In this document: positions 1 to 9,193 of the stretch, piece after piece
Layout: every line of letters starts with the position of its first letter
Position numbering within the stretch: the first letter of the stretch is position 1
Assembly (NCBI RefSeq): GCF_001561915.1
Contig: NZ_LSKU01000001.1
Span: 285,804-349,803 of the forward strand
From: Tepidibacillus decaturensis
GTDB lineage: Bacteria; Bacillota; Bacilli; Tepidibacillales; Tepidibacillaceae
Length of the DNA stretch: 64,000 bases
Direction of reading: 5' to 3'
Position numbers and translations under genes: made by a program
The notes under the pieces: model-generated
What the model saw: only the letters and a program-made list of their open reading frames with translations
What the model was told of the DNA's origin: nothing
Databases searched by the model: none

Positions 1-389
1 CCATTCTTCTGGTTATTCGCTTAAGCCATTTGGGAGACCGCATTTTTCCGCTGTTGGACAAGCATGGAATGAATATCGGCATTATAATGATCACGATTGC
101 TGTATTAGTCCCTATTGCTAAAGGAAAAATCCAACTGCAAGATTTAATCGAATCCTTTAAGTCAAGCTATGGTATCATTGCGATTATATCTGGAATGATC
201 GTCGCTTTGTTTGCAGCAAATGGCATTCAATTATTAGAAAAAACACCGCAAATCACAATAGCCTTAGTATTAGGCACGATTTTTGCCGTGGTTTTCCTTA
301 AAGGAATTCCCGTTGGCCCTTTGATTGGTGCTGGGATTGCAGTGACATTGATTAAAATCTTTGAATGGTTAAAATACTTTTTCGACTAA
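1..389 (+). CDS. DUF441 family membrane protein, 5' truncated by window edge
   Basis: The reading frame is open from base 3 and runs into a run of hydrophobic helices (about four membrane segments), ending in a Lys/Phe-rich tail at 389. The repeated Gly-rich segments around PVGPLIGAG are typical of the DUF441 (YtwI/YeaL-like) family of small integral membrane proteins, usually about 150 residues, so roughly 20-25 N-terminal residues are missing. A TTG at 30 could be read as a start, but family resemblance continues upstream (RLSHLGDRIFPLL), so it is internal. Function unknown. It sits upstream of the citrate synthase gene, as in related Bacilli. Confidence 0.75.
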   Translation, partial: ILLVIRLSHLGDRIFPLLDKHGMNIGIIMITIAVLVPIAKGKIQLQDLIESFKSSYGIIAIISGMIVALFAANGIQLLEKTPQITIALVLGTIFAVVFLKGIPVGPLIGAGIAVTLIKIFEWLKYFFD

Positions 390-397
390 GAGAAGAG

Positions 398-435
398 GGA
401 ATGAATCTATGTAAGCATGATTTATTCCTTTTTTT
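398..435 (+). terminator. Intrinsic terminator after DUF441 gene
   Basis: A 10-bp stem (GGAATGAATC pairing with GATTTATTCC, one G-U) with an 11-base loop is followed by seven T. It lies 9 bases after the stop codon and separates this gene from the TCA genes. Confidence 0.85.
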
Positions 436-818
436 GTTCAATTTTAAACAAATTAGGCAAAGGCATAAAAAATGAAAAAAGAAGTAAGTGTTAAACAAGA
501 TTTCTAAAAAGATTATACTACTTCGTAATCCAGAAATTCTCCATCTTCAAAAAGCCTTGGTAATTCTATTTTTGCACAAAGTTTAATATAATAGAGGATA
601 TAAATGTCAATATATACAAAAGAATATAATTTTTAAGAAAAATTAGAATAGTAGTTCACAAAATTGCAATAATATATTACAATATATTCAAGATATTATT
701 ATTTAACTAAAATTCTGAAAATATAGAGATCATATTTTGGTTCGTTGATTTGAGGATATGTATCTTTCATATCTTCTAATTATAAAAATGAAAAAAGGGG
801 AGAGGGTGAGGTGTTTAT
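436..818 (+). promoter_or_regulatory. Long citZ upstream region, no gene seen
   Basis: About 380 AT-rich bases without a convincing reading frame. There is a perfect -10 hexamer TATAAT at 587-592 but no good -35 at 17 bp. Many ATAA/TTAT half-sites occur; CcpC, the citrate-responsive TCA regulator of Bacilli, binds ATAA-n7-TTAT type dyads, so CcpC control is possible but unproven. A GGGGAGAGGGTGAGG Shine-Dalgarno region precedes the citZ ATG. Confidence 0.35.
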
Positions 819-2156
819 ATGTCTACTTTAAAGAACGTACTCGCCAAAAAAATTGAGGAGCACAGAAAAAGAACGACAAAGCTCTTAGTTGAAAGTGGCG
901 ATGTCAAAATTAGCGATGTGACGATCGCACAAGCAATTGGTGGGATGAGAGGAGTCAAAGGTCTAGTTACTGACATCTCTTATTTGGATCCATTTGAAGG
1001 GATTCGCTTCAGAGGGTATACAATACAAGAAGTTATGGAAGGTCTTCCAAAACCTGAAGGCAAAGATTACCCTTATGTAGAAGGATTCTTTTATTTACTT
1101 TTAACAGGTGATATCCCCACAAAAGAACAAGCTGAAGAAGTAGTAGAGGATATGAAACATAGAGCAAAAGTACCAGAGTATGTGTTTGATATTCTTAGGG
1201 CGATGCCGAGAGATTCACATCCTATGGTAATGTTTTCGGCAGCAATTGTATCGATGCAAAGAGAGTCAGAGTTTGCTAAAGCCTATAACGAGGGAAAATT
1301 TAATAAATATAATAGTTGGGAATACATGTATGAAGATGCATTAAACCTGATGGCAAGATTACCACAAGTTGGAGCTTTTATTTATAGGCTAAAATACAAA
1401 GGTGATACACAAATTGATCCAGATCCAACTCTTGATCTTGGTGGAAACTTTGCTCATATGATGGGATTAGAACCTCCTTATGATGAAGTAGCTAGAATGT
1501 ACTTTATTCTTCATTCAGATCATGAAAGCGGCAACGTATCTGCTCATACCACTCACTTAGTCGCATCAGCTTTATCTGATGCTTATTATTCGCTATCTGC
1601 TGGCATCAATGGATTAGCTGGTCCTCTTCATGGCCTTGCAAACCAAGAGGTGCTTGCATGGATTCAACAATTTATGGAAAAATTAGGTGGTCAAGTTCCT
1701 ACAACAGAACAATTGAAAAAAATTGTATGGGATACGCTTAATAGTGGCCATGTTATACCTGGATATGGTCATGCAGTTCTTCGTAAAACTGATCCAAGAT
1801 ATACTTCTCAAAGAGAATATTGCTTAAAGCATTTACCAGACTATCCTCTATTCCAACTTGTCAGTAAGCTTTATGAAGTTGTTCCTGATATTCTAAAAGA
1901 GCAAGGCAAAGCAAAAAATCCATGGCCAAACGTAGATGCTCAATCTGGTGTTATCCAGTGGTATTATGGTCTTACCGAATATGATTTTTATACAGTTCTA
2001 TTCGGAATTGGTAGAGCACTAGGTGTTCTTGCTAATATTACATGGGATAGAGCGCTTGGTTACCCAATTGAAAGACCAAAATCTGTAACAACTGATATGT
2101 TGGAAGAATACGCAAAACAGGCACAAGAAGCAAAGAGTAACGAACATAGAGCCTAG
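819..2156 (+). CDS. citZ: Citrate synthase, mitochondrial (eukaryotic) type
   Basis: Condenses oxaloacetate and acetyl-CoA to citrate, the entry step of the TCA cycle. At 445 residues it is much longer than the roughly 370-residue B. subtilis CitZ. The central and C-terminal parts carry motifs of mitochondrial citrate synthases: HSDHESGNVSAHTTHL, NGLAGPLHGLANQEVL, NSGHVIPGYGHAVLRKTDPR, and EQGKAKNPWPNVDA-SGV. Catalytic His in GPLHGLA, His in GYGHA and Asp in WPNVDA are all present. It heads the citZ-icd-mdh cluster, so its position is that of the usual Bacillus gene but the protein subtype differs. Only the functional name is certain; the symbol is assigned by synteny. Confidence 0.93.
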   Translation: MSTLKNVLAKKIEEHRKRTTKLLVESGDVKISDVTIAQAIGGMRGVKGLVTDISYLDPFEGIRFRGYTIQEVMEGLPKPEGKDYPYVEGFFYLLLTGDIPTKEQAEEVVEDMKHRAKVPEYVFDILRAMPRDSHPMVMFSAAIVSMQRESEFAKAYNEGKFNKYNSWEYMYEDALNLMARLPQVGAFIYRLKYKGDTQIDPDPTLDLGGNFAHMMGLEPPYDEVARMYFILHSDHESGNVSAHTTHLVASALSDAYYSLSAGINGLAGPLHGLANQEVLAWIQQFMEKLGGQVPTTEQLKKIVWDTLNSGHVIPGYGHAVLRKTDPRYTSQREYCLKHLPDYPLFQLVSKLYEVVPDILKEQGKAKNPWPNVDAQSGVIQWYYGLTEYDFYTVLFGIGRALGVLANITWDRALGYPIERPKSVTTDMLEEYAKQAQEAKSNEHRA

Positions 2157-2184
2157 ATGATTTTGTTGTTTATAATAAGAAAAC

Positions 2185-2198
2185 TGGAAGCGTTTGCA
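2185..2198. promoter_or_regulatory. Candidate cre (CcpA) site
   Basis: TGGAAGCGTTTGCA closely matches the catabolite-response consensus (TG-AA-CG-T-CA core), with one deviation at the third base. It lies 29 bp after the citZ stop and upstream of the icd promoter candidate. Catabolite control of TCA genes by CcpA is established in Bacilli; binding here is inference. Confidence 0.5.
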
Positions 2199-2253
2199 TC
2201 ATAATTTATTTGTAAAGGAATATAAAAAAAATTAACAAAATTTTAAAAATGGA

Positions 2254-2320
2254 TTGACGTTCTAGTTTTTAATGTGCAGAATAGGAATTAATTGGGGTGT
2301 TTAAGTTTTCTTAAACCCCC
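2254..2320 (+). promoter_or_regulatory. Candidate icd promoter followed by 5' hairpin
   Basis: TTGACG at 2254 is followed after 17 bp by CAGAAT at 2277. About twelve bases downstream begins a strong hairpin (2294-2320): GGGG-GTTTAAG, TTTT loop, CTTAAAC-CCCC, with no U-tract. It would lie at the extreme 5' end of the icd transcript, where it may stabilise the message; it could alternatively be a weak citZ terminator. Confidence 0.45.
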
Positions 2321-2374
2321 TTGATTCATTCATATTAGACAAAAAACAATGGGAGAAATGGGAGGTAACAGACG

Positions 2375-3670
2375 ATGTCAATTTTTGAAAAGTTTGACAT
2401 GCCAACAAGAGGGGAAAAGATTACCATTGAAAATGGAAAATTAAATGTACCAGACAATCCAATCATTCCATTTATCGAGGGGGACGGGACAGGGCCAGAT
2501 ATTTGGGCAGCTTCTGTTCGAGTGCTAGATGCAGCAGTTGAAAAGGCATATGGCGGCAAAAGAAAAATTGAATGGTTTGAAGTTTACACTGGAGAAAAAT
2601 CTTTTGAAAAATGGGGAGAATGGCTTCCAAAAGATACTTTAACAGCGATGAAAGAGTATTTGGTAGGAATAAAGGGTCCATTAACTACACCGATTGGTGG
2701 TGGAATTCGTTCCTTAAACGTTGCATTACGCCAAGAATTAGATTTATATGCTTGCGTTCGCCCTGTTCGTTATTTCCAAGGGGTTCCTTCTCCGATTAAG
2801 CATCCAGAATGGACAGACATGGTGATTTTCCGTGAAAATGCGGAGGATATTTATGCAGGTATTGAATGGCAAGAGGGAACAGAAGAAGTTCAAAAAATTG
2901 TCCGCTTTCTAATCGATGAAATGGGCGTAAAGAAAATTCGCTTCCCTGAAACCTCGGGTATTGGAATTAAGCCTGTATCCAAAGAAGGTACATACCGTTT
3001 AGTTCGTTCAGCTATTGACTATGCCTTAGAAAATAATCGTAAGAGTGTAACGTTGGTTCATAAAGGAAATATTATGAAATTTACTGAAGGGGCTTTCAAA
3101 AACTGGGGTTACGAAGTAGCTGAAAAGGAATATGGTGATAAAGTATTTACTTGGGCACAGTATGATCGCATTGCGGCTGAACAAGGTACAGAAGCTGCAA
3201 ATAAAGCACAAGAAGAAGCATTAGCATCAGGCAAACTATTGATTAAAGATGTGATTGCAGATGCATTCTTACAACAAATCTTAACTAGACCAAAAGAATA
3301 TGATATCATTGCTACCTTGAACTTAAATGGTGATTATATTTCTGATGCTTTAGCCGCACAAGTGGGTGGAATTGGTATTGCACCTGGAGCCAATATTAAC
3401 TATACAACAGGTGTTGCATTGTTCGAGGCTACTCATGGTACAGCACCAAAATATGCGGGATTAGATAAAGTGAACCCATCATCTGTTATTCTATCTGGAG
3501 AAATGATGTTACGTTATATGGGATGGACAGAAGCTGCAAACCTCATTATTTCTGCTATGGAGAAGACCATTTCCAATAAAACAGTAACTTATGATTTTGC
3601 TCGTTTAATGGAAGGTGCAACGGAATTGAAATGCTCCGAATTTGGAACAGAATTAATTAAAAATATGTAA
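2375..3670 (+). CDS. icd: NADP-dependent isocitrate dehydrogenase
   Basis: Oxidative decarboxylation of isocitrate to 2-oxoglutarate. At 431 residues it is close to the 423 of B. subtilis Icd. Visible family features are [10 protein letters not shown] near the N terminus, the substrate loop [13 protein letters not shown] with the regulatory Ser, [28 protein letters not shown] with the catalytic Lys, and the cofactor segment [21 protein letters not shown] ribosome site precedes the ATG. It is followed by mdh after 25 bp, so the two are cotranscribed. Confidence 0.95.
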   Translation: MSIFEKFDMPTRGEKITIENGKLNVPDNPIIPFIEGDGTGPDIWAASVRVLDAAVEKAYGGKRKIEWFEVYTGEKSFEKWGEWLPKDTLTAMKEYLVGIKGPLTTPIGGGIRSLNVALRQELDLYACVRPVRYFQGVPSPIKHPEWTDMVIFRENAEDIYAGIEWQEGTEEVQKIVRFLIDEMGVKKIRFPETSGIGIKPVSKEGTYRLVRSAIDYALENNRKSVTLVHKGNIMKFTEGAFKNWGYEVAEKEYGDKVFTWAQYDRIAAEQGTEAANKAQEEALASGKLLIKDVIADAFLQQILTRPKEYDIIATLNLNGDYISDALAAQVGGIGIAPGANINYTTGVALFEATHGTAPKYAGLDKVNPSSVILSGEMMLRYMGWTEAANLIISAMEKTISNKTVTYDFARLMEGATELKCSEFGTELIKNM

Positions 3671-3695
3671 TTCCAAAAAAATGGAGGGAATCACA

Positions 3696-4634
3696 ATGGC
3701 AATGAAACGGAATAAAATTTCTGTGATTGGTGCTGGTTTTACTGGAGCTACAACTGCCTTGTTTTTAGCTCAAAAAGAATTAGGAGATGTTGTACTAGTT
3801 GATATTCCTCAACTAGAAAACCCAACAAAAGGGAAAGCCTTAGATATGTTAGAAGCTACTCCAGTTTTAGGGGTGGATGTAAATATTGTCGGTACAAGCA
3901 ACTATGAAGATATTACTGGCTCTGATCTTGTGATTATTACTGCGGGAATCGCTCGTAAACCTGGAATGAGCCGTGATGATCTTGTTAATACAAATGCGGG
4001 TATTATAAAATCCGTTGCAGAACAAGTAGCAAAATATGCACCTAATTCCTATATTATCGTCTTATCCAATCCTGTAGATGCAATGACCTATGTTGCTTAT
4101 AAGACAACAGGTTTCCCTAAAGAGCGCGTGATAGGTCAATCGGGTGTACTTGATACTGCTCGTTTCCGTACCTTTGTCGCCCAAGCTCTTAATGTTTCTG
4201 TTGAAGATGTAAATGGGTTTGTATTAGGTGGCCATGGAGACTCGATGGTTCCTCTTGTTAGATATTCATTTGCTGGTGGCATTCCGTTAGAAACATTATT
4301 ATCAAAAGACCAATTAGATGCGATCGTTGAACGGACACGTAAAGGTGGTGGCGAGATCGTCAATCTATTAGGAAATGGTAGTGCTTATTATGCACCAGCT
4401 GCTTCACTTGTTCAAATGGCTGAAGCCATTCTAAAAGATAAAAAACGAATCATTCCAACCATCGTTTATTTAGAAGGTGAGTATGGATACAATGATATTT
4501 ATCTTGGTGTGCCAACATTGATTGGTGGAAATGGTATTGAAAAAGTATACGAATTAGAATTAACAGAAGAAGAAAAGGCTGCACTTAATAAATCTGCAGA
4601 AGCCGTTGAAGCAGTTATCAAGTTAGTTCGATAA
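3696..4634 (+). CDS. mdh: Malate dehydrogenase
   Basis: NAD-dependent malate/oxaloacetate interconversion. The Rossmann motif [10 protein letters not shown] starts at residue 12; catalytic His is in [10 protein letters not shown]; substrate arginines occur in the [10 protein letters not shown] loop, placing it with the LDH-like MDH group of Bacilli. I chose ATG 3696 rather than ATG 3681 because the sequence at 3682-3688 is the GGAGGG ribosome site. 312 residues, the usual length. Last gene of the citZ-icd-mdh cluster, with a hairpin 25 bp later. Confidence 0.94.
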   Translation: MAMKRNKISVIGAGFTGATTALFLAQKELGDVVLVDIPQLENPTKGKALDMLEATPVLGVDVNIVGTSNYEDITGSDLVIITAGIARKPGMSRDDLVNTNAGIIKSVAEQVAKYAPNSYIIVLSNPVDAMTYVAYKTTGFPKERVIGQSGVLDTARFRTFVAQALNVSVEDVNGFVLGGHGDSMVPLVRYSFAGGIPLETLLSKDQLDAIVERTRKGGGEIVNLLGNGSAYYAPAASLVQMAEAILKDKKRIIPTIVYLEGEYGYNDIYLGVPTLIGGNGIEKVYELELTEEEKAALNKSAEAVEAVIKLVR

Positions 4635-4659
4635 AAAAATAGATTACGCTTCAAGAGAT

Positions 4660-4682
4660 AAACCCCGGGATTCCCGGGGTTT
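4660..4682 (+). terminator. GC-rich hairpin after mdh
   Basis: AAACCCCGGG, three-base loop, CCCGGGGTTT: a perfect 10-bp stem 26 bp after the mdh stop. The following T-tract is short, so termination may be partial. Confidence 0.65.
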
Positions 4683-4741
4683 ATAACCGTATAAGAAGGT
4701 ATAAGCTTATTAAAGTAATAAAGTAAAGTTTAACAAAAAAA

Positions 4742-4771
4742 TTGAGTGAATATTAAAAAAGCTATGATAAA
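4742..4771 (+). promoter_or_regulatory. Candidate promoter for fumarase genes
   Basis: TTGAGT at 4742 and an overlapping TATGAT/GATAAA -10 region at 4763-4771 give 15- or 18-bp spacers. It is the only promoter-like pair between the mdh hairpin and the fumarase genes. Confidence 0.4.
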
Positions 4772-4817
4772 ATAAAGTTAGACAGTGAAGAATTCAAAAA
4801 GGTTGGAGGGGAGATCT

Positions 4818-5660
4818 GTGAGGGAGATTCACGTAGATAGCATTATTGATGCAGTAGCAGAAATGGTTCAAACAGCTAACTTTGACTTAGGTGAAGATGT
4901 TGAAAACGCTTTCAAACAAGCGTTAAAAACAGAAGAATCTCAAACAGGTAAAGATGTTTTAAACCAATTATTAGAGAATGTCAGCATTGCAAGAAACGAA
5001 AGGGTGCCAATCTGTCAAGACACTGGATTTGCTGTGTTTATTGTTGAGTTAGGCCAGGATGCACATATTGTTGGTGGAAACTTAAATGATGCGATTAATG
5101 AAGGCGTACGTCGTGGGTATAAGGATGGTTACCTCCGCAAGTCAATCGTAGGCCATCCACTTGAGAGAAAGAATACTGGAGATAATACACCTGCCGTTAT
5201 CCATATCGAAATAGTAGATGGAGATCAAGTGAAGATACATATGGCTGCAAAAGGTGGCGGTAGTGAAAATATGTCGTTTGTCAAAATGATGAAGCCTTCG
5301 GATGGGGTTGAAGGGGTAAAAGATTTTATCGTTGAATGCGTGAAGACAGCTGGACCCAATCCATGTCCTCCAATTGTGGTTGGTGTGGGAATTGGTGGTA
5401 CATTTGAAAAAGCTGCATATTTAGCTAAAAAGTCTTTATTTAGAGAATTAGGAAAACGAAGTCACCTAGAAGATATTGCACAGTTAGAAGAAGAATTACT
5501 AGGTAGAATCAATAAATTAGGTATCGGGCCTCAAGGTTTAGGTGGTCGAACCACTGCTTTAGATGTTCATATAGAAATCTATCCCGCACATATTGCTTCT
5601 CTTCCAGTAGCAGTAAATATCAATTGCCACGCTGGAAGACATAAAGAAGTAGTATTGTAA
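4818..5660 (+). CDS. Class I fumarate hydratase, alpha subunit
   Basis: Large subunit of the iron-sulfur, two-subunit fumarase (TtdA/FumA N-terminal type). Three cluster cysteines are visible in the conserved contexts CQDTGFAVF, GPNPCPPIVVG and VNINCHAGRHK. GTG 4818 was chosen because a GGAGGGG site lies 6 bp upstream; the ATG-less extension to 4785 has no ribosome site. Followed by the beta subunit after 17 bp. Class I enzymes carry an oxygen-sensitive 4Fe-4S cluster, unlike the class II FumC used by aerobic Bacillus. L(+)-tartrate dehydratase is an alternative, but TCA-gene context favours fumarase. Confidence 0.9.
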   Translation: MREIHVDSIIDAVAEMVQTANFDLGEDVENAFKQALKTEESQTGKDVLNQLLENVSIARNERVPICQDTGFAVFIVELGQDAHIVGGNLNDAINEGVRRGYKDGYLRKSIVGHPLERKNTGDNTPAVIHIEIVDGDQVKIHMAAKGGGSENMSFVKMMKPSDGVEGVKDFIVECVKTAGPNPCPPIVVGVGIGGTFEKAAYLAKKSLFRELGKRSHLEDIAQLEEELLGRINKLGIGPQGLGGRTTALDVHIEIYPAHIASLPVAVNINCHAGRHKEVVL

Positions 5661-5677
5661 GGAAAGGAGTGACGAGG

Positions 5678-6235
5678 ATGGCAACCGTTCATATAACAAC
5701 ACCTGTTTCTGCGGAGGAAATTTCAAAATTACAAGCTGGAGATCAAGTATTCATTTCTGGAGTGATCTATACAGCTAGAGATGCTGCTCATAAAAGATTA
5801 GTAGAATTGGTGGCAGATGGAAAAGATTTGCCGTTTGACATCAAGGATCAATTTATCTATTTTGTAGGACCAACACCTGCAAAGCCTGGAAAAGTCATTG
5901 GATCAGCTGGGCCAACGACAAGCTATCGAATGGATAAATATTCTCCTATATTACTAGAGTTAGGACTTCGTGGAATGATTGGAAAAGGGAGTCGAAGTCA
6001 GGATGTGAAAGACTCTATGGTGAAAAATAAAGCAGTATATCTTGCAGCTGTTGGTGGAGCAGCCGCATTAATTGCCAAAACGATCAAAAAAGCAGAAGTA
6101 ATTGCTTATGATGATTTAGGACCAGAAGCGATTAGAAGATTAGAAGTAGAAAATTTCCCAGCAATCGTTGTAAATGATGTGCATGGCAATGATCTTTATA
6201 TTCAAGGAGCAGAACAATATAAAATCGTAGATTAA
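5678..6235 (+). CDS. Class I fumarate hydratase, beta subunit
   Basis: Small subunit matching the C-terminal domain of single-chain class I fumarases. Features are the segment GDQVFISGVIYTARDAAHKR with catalytic-region residues, YFVGPTPAKPGKVIGSAGPTT and GKGSRSQDV. 185 residues, usual for the family. ATG 5678 is preferred; the upstream in-frame GTG lies inside the AAGGAG ribosome site. Forms one enzyme with the preceding gene. Confidence 0.9.
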   Translation: MATVHITTPVSAEEISKLQAGDQVFISGVIYTARDAAHKRLVELVADGKDLPFDIKDQFIYFVGPTPAKPGKVIGSAGPTTSYRMDKYSPILLELGLRGMIGKGSRSQDVKDSMVKNKAVYLAAVGGAAALIAKTIKKAEVIAYDDLGPEAIRRLEVENFPAIVVNDVHGNDLYIQGAEQYKIVD

Positions 6236-6457
6236 CCGTGTATTTTCATTTGTTTAACATTTATTTAACATTATTTTAATATAGTTTTAAACAAGCGAAA
6301 AATTCCACTTGTCAATTAGCCGATATTCAGTATAATTATTGATATAGTTTAAATAATATTTTCTAATTACACTATATATATAAAATATTCAGAAAATAAA
6401 GTATTCAGTGATTAGAAAAAAAGATGACGTGGTATCTATTTCTACTATTTTTTAAGT

Positions 6458-6476
6458 AAGGTTGAATTTCAACCTT
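6458..6476. promoter_or_regulatory. Perfect 9-bp inverted repeat upstream of oppA
   Basis: AAGGTTGAA, one central base, TTCAACCTT, ending 35 bp before the oppA ATG. It could be an operator or a 5' mRNA hairpin. No regulator is recognised. The rest of 6236-6511 is AT-rich with no gene. Confidence 0.4.
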
Positions 6477-6511
6477 TACTATAAAAAAACATAACATAAG
6501 GGGGTCTTTTA

Positions 6512-8155
6512 ATGAAGAAAACTAGCAAATGGCTAGTGCTAATGATTGCAATCATTATGGTTGCAAGTGTTGTACTTGCTGGTTGTGGTGGTGGAACCAG
6601 CACAGATGGCGAGAAAAAAGATCAAACTGCAGGAGAACAGCCTGCGAAAGAACAAGTTTTAAGGCTTAATGCAAAGACTGAACCACCAAGTTTAGACCCA
6701 GCTACTACGACTGACTCAACCTCTGGAGACATCTTACGCGAATTGATGGAAGGTTTAGTCCGTCTAGATGAAAATAGCCAGGTAAAACAAGGTTCTGGTA
6801 TGGCTGAAAGCTGGGAAATTAGTGAAGATGGCTTAAAATATACTTTCCATCTAAAAGATGCTAAGTGGTCTAATGGTGACCCTGTTACTGCACATGACTT
6901 TGAATTTGCATGGAAACGTGTATTAAATCCTGAAACAGCATCTGACTATGCTTACCAATTATATTACTTAAAAAATGGTGAAGCTTATAATGCAGGTAAA
7001 GCAAAAGCTGAAGACGTAGGGGTTAAAGCACTTGATGACAAAACTTTAGAAGTAACGTTAGAAGCTCCTACACCTTTCTTCTTACAATTAACTGCTTTCT
7101 ACACTTTATTTCCTGTAAACCAAAAAGTAGTAGAAGCTAATAAAGATTGGGCTGCTGAAGCTGCAACATATGTTAGTAATGGTCCTTTCAAATTAACAAA
7201 ATGGGAACATGATTCCGAAGTAGTGATTGAAAAGAACGAAAACTACTGGAATAAAGACAAAGTGAATTTATCCAAAATTTCTTGGGTTATGATCAATGAT
7301 GATAACACTGAGTATCAATTATTTCAAAACAATGAGTTAGATATCGCACAACCACCAACTGAATTAACCAAAGAGTTAATCGACAAAGGTGAAGCAACAA
7401 GTAAACCAATCTTAGGTAACTACATGTTTGTCTTCAATGTTGAAAAAGAACCATTTACTAACAAGTATGTTCGTCAAGCCTTTGCTGCTGCGATCGACCG
7501 TGAATCATTGATTAACAATGTAACTCAAGGTGGCCAAATACCTGCATATGCTTTTGTACCACCGGGGGCATCTCCTGATATGGGAGTAGATTTCCGCGAG
7601 AAAAATGGAGACTTCGTTAAGAAGCCTGCTGAAGCAAAAGCATTATTAGAAAAAGGAATGCAAGAGTTAGGGTTAAAAACATTCCCTAAAGTAACATTAT
7701 CTTATAACACAAATGATGGTAATAAGAAAATTGCTGAAGCAGTTCAAGCAATGTGGAAACAAAATCTTGGTGTTGATGTAGAATTAACAAACCAAGAATG
7801 GAAAGTTTACTTAAAAACTTTAAGTGCTGGAGACTACCAAATCGGACGTTATGGATGGTTAGCTGACTACATGGATCCAATGACATTTATGGATATGTGG
7901 GTAACTGATGGCGGAAATAACGATACAAACTGGAGTAATGCTAGATACGATGAATTGATCAAACAAGCAAAATCAACTGGCGATCAACAAGTTCGTTTAG
8001 CTGCATTCCAAGAAGCTGAACAAATCTTAATGGATGAAATGCCTATCATTCCAGTTTATTTCTATACTCGTGTGTTCATGCAACATGACAATGTCAAAAA
8101 TGTTGTTCGTCATGCTGATGGAAGTTCCGACTTTACATGGGTAACGATTGAGTAG
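6512..8155 (+). CDS. oppA: Oligopeptide ABC transporter, substrate-binding lipoprotein
   Basis: Family 5 extracellular solute-binding protein. The N terminus is a lipoprotein signal peptide with lipobox LAGC at residues 22-25, followed by a Gly/Ser-rich linker, so the mature protein is lipid-anchored outside the membrane. 547 residues, matching Bacillus OppA. A strong AAGGGGG site precedes the ATG. First gene of an oppABCDF operon. Signature segment is WSNGDPVTAHDFEFAWKR. Confidence 0.93.
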   Translation: MKKTSKWLVLMIAIIMVASVVLAGCGGGTSTDGEKKDQTAGEQPAKEQVLRLNAKTEPPSLDPATTTDSTSGDILRELMEGLVRLDENSQVKQGSGMAESWEISEDGLKYTFHLKDAKWSNGDPVTAHDFEFAWKRVLNPETASDYAYQLYYLKNGEAYNAGKAKAEDVGVKALDDKTLEVTLEAPTPFFLQLTAFYTLFPVNQKVVEANKDWAAEAATYVSNGPFKLTKWEHDSEVVIEKNENYWNKDKVNLSKISWVMINDDNTEYQLFQNNELDIAQPPTELTKELIDKGEATSKPILGNYMFVFNVEKEPFTNKYVRQAFAAAIDRESLINNVTQGGQIPAYAFVPPGASPDMGVDFREKNGDFVKKPAEAKALLEKGMQELGLKTFPKVTLSYNTNDGNKKIAEAVQAMWKQNLGVDVELTNQEWKVYLKTLSAGDYQIGRYGWLADYMDPMTFMDMWVTDGGNNDTNWSNARYDELIKQAKSTGDQQVRLAAFQEAEQILMDEMPIIPVYFYTRVFMQHDNVKNVVRHADGSSDFTWVTIE

Positions 8156-8194
8156 TAAAATAGTATAGTTAATGTTTGAAAACAGGTTAGGGTT

Positions 8195-8224
8195 AGAGAG
8201 GTATGCCTATGGGTATGCTTCTCT
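8195..8224 (+). terminator. oppA-oppB intergenic stem-loop
   Basis: A stem of about 13 bp (AGAGAGGTATGCC against GGTATGCTTCTCT, three G-U) with a 4-base loop. No strong U-tract follows. Such elements usually protect or partly terminate the abundant binding-protein message relative to the downstream permease genes. Confidence 0.6.
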
Positions 8225-8262
8225 ACTTCTTTGTCTGTGCCATTTTTATGGAGGTGTTAGAC

Positions 8263-9191
8263 TTGCTAAGATTCATACTTCAAAGATTAGGGATGTTAAT
8301 CATCACCCTTTGGGTTATTGTGACATTAACCTTTTTTTAATGCATGCAATCCCTGGGGATCCATTTACACAAGAGAAGAAATTACCGCCGCAAACGATTG
8401 AAAACTTAAAGAAGCATTATGGGTTGGATAAATCACTGCCTGTACAATATTTAGATTACTTGGGAAACGTTGCAAAATTAGAACTAGGTCCATCTTTTTC
8501 ATCTAAGACATTGACGGTTAATGATATTATCAATAATAATTTTCCTGTTTCTGCACAATTAGGGTTACAATCTTTAATCATTGCTTTAGGTATAGGACTT
8601 ACATTAGGAATAATCGCGTCATTAAAGCATAATTCAGGACTAGATTATACAGCGATGGTTATTGCTGTATTAGGCGTATCTGTTCCTAATATCGTCTTGG
8701 CTCCAATTTTGATTGACATATTTGCAGTGAAACTTGGGTGGTTTCCAATCGCAAGATGGGGAACTTTTGCACATACTATTTTACCTTCAACAGCACTAGG
8801 TATGCACTCAATGGCAGTTATCGCTCGATTGATGCGTTCCAATATGTTGGAAGTTTTAGGACAAGACTATATTCGTACAGCGAAATCGAAGGGACTTAAT
8901 TCTTTCCAAGTGATTTGGAAGCATACCATTCGTAATGCCATTATGCCTGTTATTACGATTTTAGGTCCATTAACTGCTACACTTTTAACGGGTACTTTTG
9001 TTGTTGAACAAATTTTCGGTATCCCTGGATTAGGTAAATATTTCGTAACTAGTGTGACAAATCGTGATTACCCAGTTATTTTAGGTACAACTATTTTCTA
9101 TAGTGCAGTTTTAATTTCTGCGAATTTTCTAGTTGATCTAGCCTATGGATTTATTGATCCAAGAATCAAAATTGGAGCTAAGGGGGAATAA
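8263..9191 (+). CDS. oppB: Oligopeptide ABC transporter permease OppB (frame disrupted near N terminus)
   Basis: Inner-membrane permease with the BPD_transp_1 signature (EAA-like loop around RTAKSKGLNSFQVIWKHTIRN). The natural start is TTG 8263 after a GGAGGTG site; it encodes LLRFILQRLGMLIITLWVIV, the classic OppB N terminus. At the T7 run 8332-8338 the frame breaks to a stop, and the remaining protein continues in the -1 frame from MHAIPGDPF. One extra T makes a 309-residue protein of normal OppB length. Probably a sequence error; otherwise the gene is damaged, which would cripple the transporter. Confidence 0.85.
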
Positions 9192-9193
9192 GC

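Noticed and set aside
8172..8340. oppB start at 8172, giving a long N-terminal extension
   Set aside because: The extension has no OppB resemblance and runs through the intergenic stem-loop; the true N terminus is in the other frame from TTG 8263.
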